From: Martinezella multihospitum
Lineage (GTDB): Bacteria > Pseudomonadota > Alphaproteobacteria > Rhizobiales > Rhizobiaceae
DNA: 64,000 nucleotides
Direction: 5' to 3'
Assembly: GCF_900094585.1 (NCBI RefSeq)
Contig: NZ_FMAG01000001.1
Span: 434,001 to 498,000 of the forward strand
Shown here: piece after piece, positions 54,250 to 62,429 of the stretch
How the letters are laid out: the number at the start of each line of letters is the position of its first letter
How positions within the stretch are numbered: the stretch's first letter is position 1
Notes under the pieces: model-generated
The model's input: the letters and a program-made list of their open reading frames with translations, nothing else
Told to the model about the DNA's origin: nothing
Databases searched by the model: none
Program-made: the position numbers and the translations under genes

Positions 54250-55097
54250 GCATCGACACGACAGCTATCGCCTCCCCCGGCTGGAACAGGCTCTTCGGAA
54301 AACACCTGACGCTGACGCTCGGCGGCGGCATCCTTCTGTTCTTCCTTCTTCTGGCGATTTCAGCGCCAATCATCGCGCCCTATGATCCGATCTTCCAGAA
54401 TGCCGACATGCGCCTGCAGGCGCCGTCGTTCCTGCATCCGTTCGGCACGGACAATTTCGGACGTGATATTCTTTCGCGCGTCGTATGGGGAGTGCGCATC
54501 GATCTGCAGATCGCCGTCATCGGTGTGCTCTTCCCGTTTCTGATCGGCACCACGGTCGGCACCATCGCCGGCTTTTTCGGCGGCATTGTCGATGCGCTCT
54601 TCATGCGCATCGTCGATATCATTCTCGCCTTTCCCTTCCTGGTGCTGATGCTGTCGATCATCGCCATTCTGGGACCAGGACTGAGCAGCTTCTATATCGC
54701 CATGGCCCTGGTCGGCTGGGTCTCCTATGCGCGCCTGATCCGGGCGCAGATGCTTGTGCTGAAGGACAGCGACTATGCCGTTGCTGCCGTCAGCCTCGGC
54801 TTCAGCCGGCCTAGGATCATGTTCCGCCACCTGCTGCCGAACGCCATTGCCGGCTCGATTGTCTTTTCCATGTCGGATGCCGTGCTCGTGCTCCTGAGCG
54901 GTGCGGCCGTCAGCTATCTCGGCCTCGGCGTTCAGCCGCCGCTTGCCGAATGGGGCGTCATGGTCGCGGAAGGCCAGAGCTTCATTACCACGGCCTGGTG
55001 GATCACGCTGTTTCCCGGCCTTTCCATCGTCTGCCTCGCCTTCGGCTTCAGCATGCTGGGCGATGCGCTCGGCGAACTGCTCGGGGTGCATGAATGA
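54246..55097 (+). CDS. Peptide ABC transporter permease, DppC type (second system)
   Basis: This 283-residue permease has the hallmark PFGTDNFGRDILSRVVWGVRIDLQ and the EAA loop SDYAVAAVSLGFSRPRIMFRHLLP. It starts at ATG 54246 inside the previous stop; the longer open frame upstream lies over DppB and is not used. Its own stop overlaps the ATPase start at 55094. Confidence 0.91.
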   Translation: MSIDTTAIASPGWNRLFGKHLTLTLGGGILLFFLLLAISAPIIAPYDPIFQNADMRLQAPSFLHPFGTDNFGRDILSRVVWGVRIDLQIAVIGVLFPFLIGTTVGTIAGFFGGIVDALFMRIVDIILAFPFLVLMLSIIAILGPGLSSFYIAMALVGWVSYARLIRAQMLVLKDSDYAVAAVSLGFSRPRIMFRHLLPNAIAGSIVFSMSDAVLVLLSGAAVSYLGLGVQPPLAEWGVMVAEGQSFITTAWWITLFPGLSIVCLAFGFSMLGDALGELLGVHE

Positions 55098-56797
55098 GCG
55101 CACCTGTCCTTTCCATTCGCGATCTGGTGGTCAAGGCCCGTCTCGACGGTGGCGCACGCACGCTGATCGACGGCGTTTCGCTCGATCTCGGCAAGGGCGA
55201 GATTCTGGGCCTTGTCGGCGAGAGTGGCTCGGGCAAGAGCCTGCTCTGCCGTTCGCTGGTGCGGCTGCTGCCGTCGTCGCTTCTGAAGATCGACAGCGGC
55301 TCCATCCGGCTCGAAGGGCGGGAGCTCACGGAAATCAGCGATGCCGAGATGCTTGAGGTGCGCGGCGGAGAGATCGGCATGATCTTCCAGAATCCGACGA
55401 GCCATCTCGACCCTGTCATGCGCATCGGCGACCAAATCGCCGAAGGTATCCGCTACCATCAGGGTCTCAAGGCGCGCGAGGCCCGCGCAGCTGCGACCGA
55501 GATCCTGGCGCAGGTCGGCTTTCCCGATCCCAAAAGACAGTATGACAGCTATCCGCACGAGTTTTCCGGCGGAATGCGGCAGCGTGCCATGATCGGCGTC
55601 GCACTCTCCTGCAACCCTAAGATCCTGATTGCCGATGAGCCGACGACGGCCCTCGATGTCACCATCCAGGCGCAGATCCTGCGGCTCCTGATCGACATTC
55701 GCGACAAGCGCGGACTTTCGATCATCCTCATCACCCATGATCTCGGCATCGTCGCTCAGACCTGCGACAGGATCGCCGTCATGCGCGGCGGCCAGCTGCT
55801 CGAACAGGGTCCCAAAAGGACGATCCTCGGCCGACCTGAAAATCCCTATACGATCGATCTGATCAACAGCCACCCTTCCCTGCTCGACGAAGCGGCGATG
55901 ACGCAGCCTGAGCCAACCCGGCCGGAGAGATCAGCCAAGCCGCTGCTCGAAATCGATGACCTGCATGTACGCTTCAAGGTCGGCGGCGGTCTCTTCAAGG
56001 GCAACGGCGCAAAGACTGTCAGCGCCGTTTCCGGCGTCAGCCTGCAGGTCATGCCGGGCGAGACCGTCGGCATTGTCGGAGAGTCCGGCAGCGGCAAGAG
56101 CACGCTCGCGCGCGCCGTTCTCGGTCTTACCCCGATTTCCTCCGGTCACGTCACTTTCGACGGTGTCGATCTCACTCAGCAGAAAAGCGCCGGCCTCGCC
56201 AGGTTGCGGCGCGAAACCGCCATGGTCTTCCAGGACCCGTTCAACGCGCTCAACCCGCGGCTGACGATCGGCCAGACGCTTGCCGAAGTGCTGAAGGTCC
56301 ATGGCAAGGTTGCAAAGGCCGACATCCCCGCACGCATCGGCGAGTTACTCGACCTCGTCGGGTTGGAGCGCGAATTCGCCGATCGCAAGCCGCGCAGCAT
56401 GAGCGGCGGCCAATGCCAGCGCGCCGGCATTGCAAGGGCGCTTGCGGTCGACCCGAAGCTCATCATCGCCGACGAATGCGTGGCAGCCCTCGATGTCACC
56501 ATCCAGGCGCAGATCATCGATCTCTTTCGCGAATTGACGCGCAGAATGAACCTGACCTTGATCTTCATCGCTCACGACCTCGCCATCGTGCGCGATCTTT
56601 GCGAGCGGACCGTCGTGATGTATCGCGGCGAGATCGTCGAGGAAGGCCTCTCGCAGGAGATCTTCTCTCGCCCGAAGCATGCCTATACCGCAGCGCTCAT
56701 TGCAGCCATTCCCGATATCGATCCGGACAAGCCCTTGCATGGCGAACGCGATACGGCACCCGCCGGGCAGACCCCATCAGCCAAACGCATGCGATAA
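55094..56797 (+). CDS. Fused peptide ABC transporter ATPase (second system)
   Basis: This 567-residue protein has two nucleotide-binding domains: GESGSGKS / FSGGMRQR / [13 protein letters not shown], then GESGSGKST / MSGGQCQR / LIIADECVAALDV, where the Pro of DEP is Cys. It is shorter than the fused ATPase at 12545. Translational coupling to DppC by ATGA places it in the same complex. Confidence 0.92.
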   Translation: MSAPVLSIRDLVVKARLDGGARTLIDGVSLDLGKGEILGLVGESGSGKSLLCRSLVRLLPSSLLKIDSGSIRLEGRELTEISDAEMLEVRGGEIGMIFQNPTSHLDPVMRIGDQIAEGIRYHQGLKAREARAAATEILAQVGFPDPKRQYDSYPHEFSGGMRQRAMIGVALSCNPKILIADEPTTALDVTIQAQILRLLIDIRDKRGLSIILITHDLGIVAQTCDRIAVMRGGQLLEQGPKRTILGRPENPYTIDLINSHPSLLDEAAMTQPEPTRPERSAKPLLEIDDLHVRFKVGGGLFKGNGAKTVSAVSGVSLQVMPGETVGIVGESGSGKSTLARAVLGLTPISSGHVTFDGVDLTQQKSAGLARLRRETAMVFQDPFNALNPRLTIGQTLAEVLKVHGKVAKADIPARIGELLDLVGLEREFADRKPRSMSGGQCQRAGIARALAVDPKLIIADECVAALDVTIQAQIIDLFRELTRRMNLTLIFIAHDLAIVRDLCERTVVMYRGEIVEEGLSQEIFSRPKHAYTAALIAAIPDIDPDKPLHGERDTAPAGQTPSAKRMR

Positions 56798-56816
56798 CAA
56801 CGAAGGGAACGAATTC

Positions 56817-58331
56817 ATGACCAACAAATGGAAGACAATCGGGCTTGCCGCCATTCTCGCCGGCCTGACGCTGAGCGCGAGCTTTGCCGAAGCTGCGGGC
56901 GTGCTGACCATCGGCCGCCGCGAGGATTCAACGACGTTCGATCCGATCAAGACGGCGCAGAATATCGACAACTGGGTATTCTCCAACGTCTACGACGTGC
57001 TGGTGCGCGTCGACAAGACGGGCACGAAGCTGGAGCCGGGCCTCGCGGAGAGCTGGACAGCCTCGGCTGACGGCTTGACCTATGTCTTCAAGATGCGTGA
57101 CGCCAAGTTCTCGGACGGTTCGCCGCTGACGGCGGAAGATGCAGCCTTCAGCCTGCTGCGCATCCGCGACGACAAGGCATCGCTGTGGAGCGACTCATAC
57201 AAGGTGATCGATACGGCGGTTGCGACCGATCCGCATACTCTGACGATCAAGCTCAAGCACGCCTCGGCGCCTTTCCTTTCAACACTCGCCTTGCCGAACG
57301 CATCGGTGATCTCGAAGGCCGGGATGGAATCGATGGGGCCGGACGCCTATGCCGAAAAGCCGATCGCTTCGGGGGCCTTCTTCGTCGAGGAATGGCGGCG
57401 CGGCGATCGCATCATCCTGAAAAAGAACCCGAATTTCTGGCAGGCCGACCGCGTGAAGCTCGACGGCGTCGAATGGATCTCGGTACCGGACGACAACACC
57501 CGGATGCTGAACGTGCAGGCCGGCCAGCTCGATACCGCCATTTTCGTGCCGTTCTCGCGCGTCGAGGAGCTGAAAAAGGACCCGAACCTCAACGTGCTGA
57601 TCGATCCTTCCACGCGTGAGGATCACCTGCTGATCAACCACGCCCATGGCGACCTCGGCAAGAAGGAAGTCCGTCAGGCCCTGGACATGGCGATCGACAA
57701 GAAGGCGATCGTCGATGCCGTTACCTTCCATCAGGGCACCGTCGCCAATTCCTACATTCCAAAGGGCGCCTTGTATTACTATGCGGATAATCTGCAACGC
57801 CCCTACGATCCGGAGAAGGCCAAGCAGATGCTTTCGGCAGCAGGCGTCTCCAATCTCACCGTAAAGTACCTCATTCGCGCCGGCGATGAAGTGGATGAGC
57901 AGACGGCCGTGCTGGTCCAACAGCAACTCGCCAAGGCTGGCATTACCGCCGACCTGCAAAAGGTGGACCCCAGCCAGGAATGGGACATGACTATCGCTGG
58001 CGACTACGACATTTCCGTCAACTACTGGACCAACGATATTCTCGACCCGGACCAGAAGACGACATTCGTCCTCGGCCACGACTCCAACAACAACTATATG
58101 ACCAACTACAAGAATGATGCGGTAAAGGATCTCGTCGCCAAGGCGCGGCTGGAGCTGGATCCGAAGAAGCGCGAGCAGATGTATATCGATCTGCAGAAGA
58201 TGGCGAAGGACGACGTCAACTGGATCGACCTCTACTACAGCCCCTATATCAACGTCTCACGCAAGAACATCGAGAATTTCCATCAGAACCCGCTCGGTCG
58301 CTTCTTCCTGGAAGATACGGTCAAGAATTGA
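56817..58331 (+). CDS. Peptide ABC transporter substrate-binding protein (second system)
   Basis: This 504-residue family 5 periplasmic protein has a Sec signal peptide 1 to about 26 (ending SFAEA-AG). The mature opening VLTIGRREDSTTFDPIKTAQNIDNW is typical. ATG 56817 follows GAAGGGA by eight bases. It is the last gene of the operon, which is unusual because binding proteins normally come first, and a hairpin follows at 58352. In PipR-type loci of plant endophytes a peptide transporter is needed for the response to the plant signal; this could be its counterpart. Confidence 0.89.
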   Translation: MTNKWKTIGLAAILAGLTLSASFAEAAGVLTIGRREDSTTFDPIKTAQNIDNWVFSNVYDVLVRVDKTGTKLEPGLAESWTASADGLTYVFKMRDAKFSDGSPLTAEDAAFSLLRIRDDKASLWSDSYKVIDTAVATDPHTLTIKLKHASAPFLSTLALPNASVISKAGMESMGPDAYAEKPIASGAFFVEEWRRGDRIILKKNPNFWQADRVKLDGVEWISVPDDNTRMLNVQAGQLDTAIFVPFSRVEELKKDPNLNVLIDPSTREDHLLINHAHGDLGKKEVRQALDMAIDKKAIVDAVTFHQGTVANSYIPKGALYYYADNLQRPYDPEKAKQMLSAAGVSNLTVKYLIRAGDEVDEQTAVLVQQQLAKAGITADLQKVDPSQEWDMTIAGDYDISVNYWTNDILDPDQKTTFVLGHDSNNNYMTNYKNDAVKDLVAKARLELDPKKREQMYIDLQKMAKDDVNWIDLYYSPYINVSRKNIENFHQNPLGRFFLEDTVKN

Positions 58332-58351
58332 CAGCCTCATGCGTACCCAAA

Positions 58352-58376
58352 CTCCGCTGTCGTAAAGACAGCGGAG
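58352..58376 (+). terminator. Hairpin terminator after the peptide operon
   Basis: A perfect 10-bp stem, CTCCGCTGTC / GACAGCGGAG, with loop GTAAA. It lies 20 bases after the stop and is framed by a second inverted repeat, GCCTCAT (58334-58340) and ATGAGGC (58386-58392). The T content after the stem is modest. Confidence 0.7.
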
Positions 58377-58459
58377 CATTGTTGTATGAGGCGACCCCTT
58401 TCGCAAACGCACGAAGCGGCTATTCTGCCACCGTGATATGAAGCGAGGGTCGTTGACGG

Positions 58460-58744
58460 ATGCAGACACTGCATGGTGAATTTCGAGAACGCATGACGAT
58501 ACTGGGCAACCTCGACGCAGCCTCATTCGTTCCGTGGATCCAGCGGCATGCCAGCAAGCTCGGACTTTCGCAGACATTCTTCCATTCTGATGCGGACCGG
58601 ATCGAGCTTGAGGTCACCGGACCTGTGGAATTGATCGACATGCTGGAAATGGGCTGCTCACTCGGTCCGATCGACGTCTGGGTCGAGGAGATTCAGCGCA
58701 GGGTCATGGATAGTGCCGAACCGTCGCATCTTAGGAATTCCTGA
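58460..58744 (+). CDS. Acylphosphatase-like protein lacking catalytic residues
   Basis: This is a 94-residue protein. The pattern ILGNLDAASFVPWIQRHASKLGL, then DRIELEVTGPVELIDMLEMGCSLGPIDVWVEEIQ follows the acylphosphatase fold (loop, helix, strand, helix, strand). The phosphate-binding loop normally read GxVQGVxFR is GNLDAASFV, without the catalytic Arg, and the catalytic Asn position is also changed. It is probably not an active acylphosphatase. The start is uncertain: ATG 58460 is used, ATG 58493 is possible. It is isolated from both neighbours. Confidence 0.6.
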   Translation: MQTLHGEFRERMTILGNLDAASFVPWIQRHASKLGLSQTFFHSDADRIELEVTGPVELIDMLEMGCSLGPIDVWVEEIQRRVMDSAEPSHLRNS

Positions 58745-58883
58745 TCTATTGCCTTTTATTTAATCATTGTTGCCAATGCGAATTATTTATGCAAAACCTT
58801 TAAACACTACGGGGATGCGGGCATCGGCGCCTGCCTATGACCAGCGGCGCTAAGCCATTGGTGAAATTAAGAGAGTTAAGGCT

Positions 58884-59528
58884 ATGCCATTTGATGGGAT
58901 CGGATCCTGGGCGCCAGTCGCCCTTTCCTCTGATCTGCCACCAGGAACCGTCATACCGGCCTGGACATCGGTTGGCCCGATTGCCCTGTGGCGCAGTCAG
59001 TCGGGCCGCGCAACCGCATCTTCCGATCGCTGTCCGCATCGCGGAATGAGATTGTCGCACGGCTTCGTCCGCGGCGAGGCACTGTCCTGCATCTATCACG
59101 GATGGAGCTATTCGCTGTCAGGCGGATGCATTCGCATTCCCGCCCATCCCGATCTGGTTCCCCCGGAAACCATCCGTGTCGCCGTCCAGCAAGTCGAAGA
59201 CGCGGGCGGCATCTTATGGGTAGCCGTCGGACAACCGGCAACGCAGCCTCCGCAACTCGGCGAGTTCACGCCACTGCGCTCCCTGACCGTGGAAACGGAT
59301 GTCGCGGCGATCGAGGCTGCGGCGGGAGCAGAGATCGATGCGAACAGTCTGATCCGCCTGCCTGAACTCCCATGGATCGCGCTGCTGCTGGCGCCTCAGG
59401 AAAAGCATACGCTCATTCTTCTCATGATCGAAACGGATCGTGGCCCGGCAGACCGCCTTGCGGCATCCAGGATTGTCGAATCCCTCCGCCGCGCGGCGGA
59501 GGAGCGCCAAAAGGAGAGTGCACGATGA
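58884..59528 (+). CDS. Rieske [2Fe-2S] protein (separate oxygenase cluster subunit)
   Basis: This 214-residue protein has a complete Rieske domain in its first half: Cys50-x-His52 (DRCPHRGMRLSHG) and Cys69-x2-His72 (SCIYHGWSY). These are the spacings of ring-hydroxylating oxygenases. The second half (about 110-210) has no recognisable catalytic iron site. It would pass electrons to the neighbouring catalytic subunit. AAGG precedes ATG 58884. Its stop overlaps the next start (ATGA at 59525), which suggests that the two subunits are made together. No signal peptide or membrane segment is present. Confidence 0.85.
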   Translation: MPFDGIGSWAPVALSSDLPPGTVIPAWTSVGPIALWRSQSGRATASSDRCPHRGMRLSHGFVRGEALSCIYHGWSYSLSGGCIRIPAHPDLVPPETIRVAVQQVEDAGGILWVAVGQPATQPPQLGEFTPLRSLTVETDVAAIEAAAGAEIDANSLIRLPELPWIALLLAPQEKHTLILLMIETDRGPADRLAASRIVESLRRAAEERQKESAR

Positions 59529-60370
59529 AAGGCGGCGCGATGATCGATGAATGGTATCCGGTCGGCCTCTTCAGCCAGCTCAGCGAAAAAGGAACCAGGA
59601 CCTATTTAATGGGCGAGGCCATCAAGGTCGGCCGCGATCACGACGGGAAGGCCAGGGTGACGACTGTCGAGGGAAGAGCCCTCCCCATCCGCGTCCGGTA
59701 TGGCCATGTCTGGTCCTCCCTCGGGAACCCGGATAAGGAGCTTTTCGCCATTCCGGAGGCCGATCAGCCGGGCCGGCGCTTCGTCGATGTCGGCGTGGTC
59801 CGCGTGCGCTGCTCGCCGCTTCGCGCCGTCGAAAACTTTCTCGACATCGCGCATTTTCCCTTCGTCCACACCGACATCCTTGGCGCGGAACCGCATACGG
59901 AAGTTGAAAACTACAAGGTCGAGATTCGCGAGAGCATCGATGAAGTCTGGGCAACGCAGGTAAAATTCTACCAGCCGCAGGCTGCGAAATCCGCGACCGG
60001 CGGCATTACGACCGAGTACATGTATCGCGTACCGGCCCCGACCTGTTCCGTGCTCTACAAGACCTGTCCTCCGCGCCCCAGCGAATGGGACGTGATAACC
60101 CTGTTCGTCCAGCCTCTTGCCGAAGACGTGTGCGACGTATGGCCGTGGATGGCGCTCTTCGACGACGAAACGCCGATGACGGACCTCATCCACTTTCAAC
60201 AGACGATCTTCCTGCAGGATCGCTCGATCCTCGAGAACCAGATACCCGCGCTTCTTCCGCTTGATCCCGGCATGGAAATTCCGACAAGGGCCGACCTAAC
60301 CTCGGTCGCCTATCGGCGATGGCTCAAGCGCCATAACTATACCTACGGCGCACAGTTGGTCGCACAATGA
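59525..60370 (+). CDS. Rieske-oxygenase catalytic subunit without its own Rieske cluster (NdmC-like)
   Basis: This 281-residue protein has the C-terminal mononuclear-iron domain of vanillate-demethylase-type oxygenases. Asp107, His110 and His115 (ENFLDIAHFPFVHTD) match the bridging Asp and two iron His; Asp232 (QTIFLQDRSILENQ) is a good third ligand. The first 70 residues look like a Rieske fold from which both cluster loops have been lost: DEWYPVGLFS, then EGRALPIRVRYGHVWSSLGNP, with no Cys or His pair between. It therefore needs an external Rieske protein, very probably the 58884 product. P. putida NdmC, a purine N-demethylase, is built the same way. ATG 59525 or 59540 may be used. Confidence 0.82.
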   Translation: MKGGAMIDEWYPVGLFSQLSEKGTRTYLMGEAIKVGRDHDGKARVTTVEGRALPIRVRYGHVWSSLGNPDKELFAIPEADQPGRRFVDVGVVRVRCSPLRAVENFLDIAHFPFVHTDILGAEPHTEVENYKVEIRESIDEVWATQVKFYQPQAAKSATGGITTEYMYRVPAPTCSVLYKTCPPRPSEWDVITLFVQPLAEDVCDVWPWMALFDDETPMTDLIHFQQTIFLQDRSILENQIPALLPLDPGMEIPTRADLTSVAYRRWLKRHNYTYGAQLVAQ

Positions 60371-61023
60371 AGCTCTACGATTATGTTCTATCGCCGAGTT
60401 GCTACAAGGTACGGCTGATGGCCGCCATCCTGGGCATCAAGCTCGAAATCCGGCCGGTCGACTTCCATCCCGGCGCGGAGCATCGCGGGCCGGAGCTTGT
60501 GGCGCTCAATCCGGCGGGTTCCATCCCAATCCTCGAGGATGGCGATCTTGTGCTGACCGAATCCTCGGCAATGCTTGCCTATCTCGCTGCCAATGGTGCA
60601 CCGGAATGGCTGGGCCAAGGTTCGCCGCAAGAAATGGCGAGCGTGCAGCAATGGCTCTCCTTTTCGCATCGCCTGACCGCCAACCTTGGCGGCGCGCGGC
60701 TTCACGAAATGCTTCTGCGCCCTGGGGACATCAAGGCTTTGCAGGTTCAAGGGATCGCGGCATTGCGCGAGCTGGAGGCAGGCCTCTTCGCGCAGGGCGA
60801 GCGCGGCTTGCAGTTCCTTGCAGCAAGTGAGCCGACGATCGCCGATATCGCCTGCTTTCCGTATGTGGCGCTTGCACCTGACGGCGGCATCCCGCTTGAT
60901 CCCTATCCCTTGATCCGGCTCTGGATGCGCGCCATCCGCAGCCTGCCCGGCTTCATCGAAATGCCCGGCATTCACCGCCTGCATGAGCTGAAACCCGATC
61001 CGCATCCGGCAGGGGAGATATGA
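60367..61023 (+). CDS. Glutathione S-transferase-like protein (NdmE-like by context)
   Basis: This 218-residue protein has the GST fold. The N-terminal thioredoxin-like domain (1-80, SPSCYKVRLMAAILGI, NPAGSIPIL and LTESSAMLAYLA as glutathione site) is followed by a helical domain (about 90-205, with PTIADIACFPYVAL). The start overlaps the oxygenase stop by ATGA (60367-60370). In the NdmCDE system a GST-like protein (NdmE) stabilises the cluster-less oxygenase NdmC. The same gene neighbourhood here suggests a structural role; an ordinary transferase role is the alternative. Confidence 0.82.
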   Translation: MKLYDYVLSPSCYKVRLMAAILGIKLEIRPVDFHPGAEHRGPELVALNPAGSIPILEDGDLVLTESSAMLAYLAANGAPEWLGQGSPQEMASVQQWLSFSHRLTANLGGARLHEMLLRPGDIKALQVQGIAALRELEAGLFAQGERGLQFLAASEPTIADIACFPYVALAPDGGIPLDPYPLIRLWMRAIRSLPGFIEMPGIHRLHELKPDPHPAGEI

Positions 61024-61027
61024 TGGA

Positions 61028-62407
61028 ATGACCGGCTATCTCCTGAAGAATTGTGCGGCTGTTATCGTCGATGAGGGCAACGGGCCGAGCGTGCGCCGGA
61101 ACGTGGATCTGCTCACCAAAGGCCCTGCGATCCAGGCGATCGGTGAGAACCTGTCGCTGAACGCGTTACCCGAGGGCACCGTCGTACGGGACGCATCAGG
61201 CTGGTTCGTCTATCCGGGGCTCGTCAACACCCATCACCACTTCTTTCAGTGCTTCGTGCGCAACCGGGCCGACCTCGACTGGACGAAGCTTTCGGTCATC
61301 GAATGGCTCGACCGGATCTATCCGATCTTCTCGCGACTGACGGAGGATTGCTTCTATCATTCTTCGGTCACCGCCATGGCCGAGATGATCAAGCACGGCT
61401 GCACGACCGCTTTCGACCATCAATATTGCTTTCCCCGCCATGCGGGCAAGCGCCTGATCGATCGCCAGTTCGCGGCGGCGGAATTGCTCGGAATGCGCTT
61501 TCACGCGGGCCGCGGCGGCAACACCCTGCCGAAGTCCGAGGGCTCGACCATCCCCGATGCCATGCTCGAAACCACGGACGAATTCATCGCCGATTGCGCC
61601 CGGCTGATCGACAGCTATCACGATGCCGGACCCTTCAGCATGCGTCAGGTGGTGGTCGCACCCTGCCAGCCGGTCAATTGTTATCGCGAAACCTTCGTCG
61701 AGTCGGTTGCGCTGGCGCGCGATCGCGGCGTGCAGATGCACACGCATGTCGGCGAAGGCGAAAGCCCTGTCATCGAGGCGCGGCATGGCATGCGCACGGT
61801 CGACTACTGCGCTGAACTGGGCTTTGCCGGCCCCGACGCCTTCTACGCCCATTGCTGGGAACTGACGCATGACGAGCTGCGCAAGATGGCGACGAGCGGC
61901 ACCGGCGTTTCCCATTGCCCGGAGCCGGTCTATCTGGTCGGCGCCGAAGTGACCGATATCCCGGCGATGCAGGCTTTCGGCCTGCGCATCGGCCTCGGCT
62001 GCGATGGAGCTGCATCGAACGACAACTCGAATCTCATGCACTGCATCCATTCCGCCTACATGCTGCAGTGCCTGACGGCCTCGACGCGCGCGCATGCGGT
62101 TCCGACCCCGCTCGCCTTCCTGCAATATGCGACAAGCGGAGGCGCAAGCCTGCTCGGGCGCACCGATATCGGCCGTCTCGCTCCGGGTATGGCGGCCGAT
62201 CTCTTCGCGATCGATACGCGACGGATGGATTATGTCGGGACGCGGCATGACCCGCTGAGCCTGATTGCCAAGGTCGGGATCGGCATGCCCACCGATCTGA
62301 CCATGATCAACGGACGTATCGTCTGGCAGGGCGGCGAATTCACCGGACTGGACGAAGCCGCGCTCTTTGCCGCGGCCGAGGCGGCACTTGCAACAGTAGA
62401 ATTCTGA
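61028..62407 (+). CDS. 8-oxoguanine-deaminase-like amidohydrolase
   Basis: This 459-residue metal-dependent deaminase is of the COG0402 class. The metal site is His69 and His71 (NTHHHFFQC), the His of MHTHVGEGES, the His of YAHCWELTHDE and the Asp of GLGCDGAASNDNSN. The NTHHHFFQ...IYPIFSRL pattern and GCTTAFDHQY match 8-oxoguanine and related purine/triazine deaminases. It follows the GST gene by four bases, in the same operon. It would remove an exocyclic amino group from a purine-like product or substrate of the oxygenase. Confidence 0.86.
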   Translation: MTGYLLKNCAAVIVDEGNGPSVRRNVDLLTKGPAIQAIGENLSLNALPEGTVVRDASGWFVYPGLVNTHHHFFQCFVRNRADLDWTKLSVIEWLDRIYPIFSRLTEDCFYHSSVTAMAEMIKHGCTTAFDHQYCFPRHAGKRLIDRQFAAAELLGMRFHAGRGGNTLPKSEGSTIPDAMLETTDEFIADCARLIDSYHDAGPFSMRQVVVAPCQPVNCYRETFVESVALARDRGVQMHTHVGEGESPVIEARHGMRTVDYCAELGFAGPDAFYAHCWELTHDELRKMATSGTGVSHCPEPVYLVGAEVTDIPAMQAFGLRIGLGCDGAASNDNSNLMHCIHSAYMLQCLTASTRAHAVPTPLAFLQYATSGGASLLGRTDIGRLAPGMAADLFAIDTRRMDYVGTRHDPLSLIAKVGIGMPTDLTMINGRIVWQGGEFTGLDEAALFAAAEAALATVEF

Positions 62408-62429
62408 AAAACCAAAAAGGGGAACTGGG

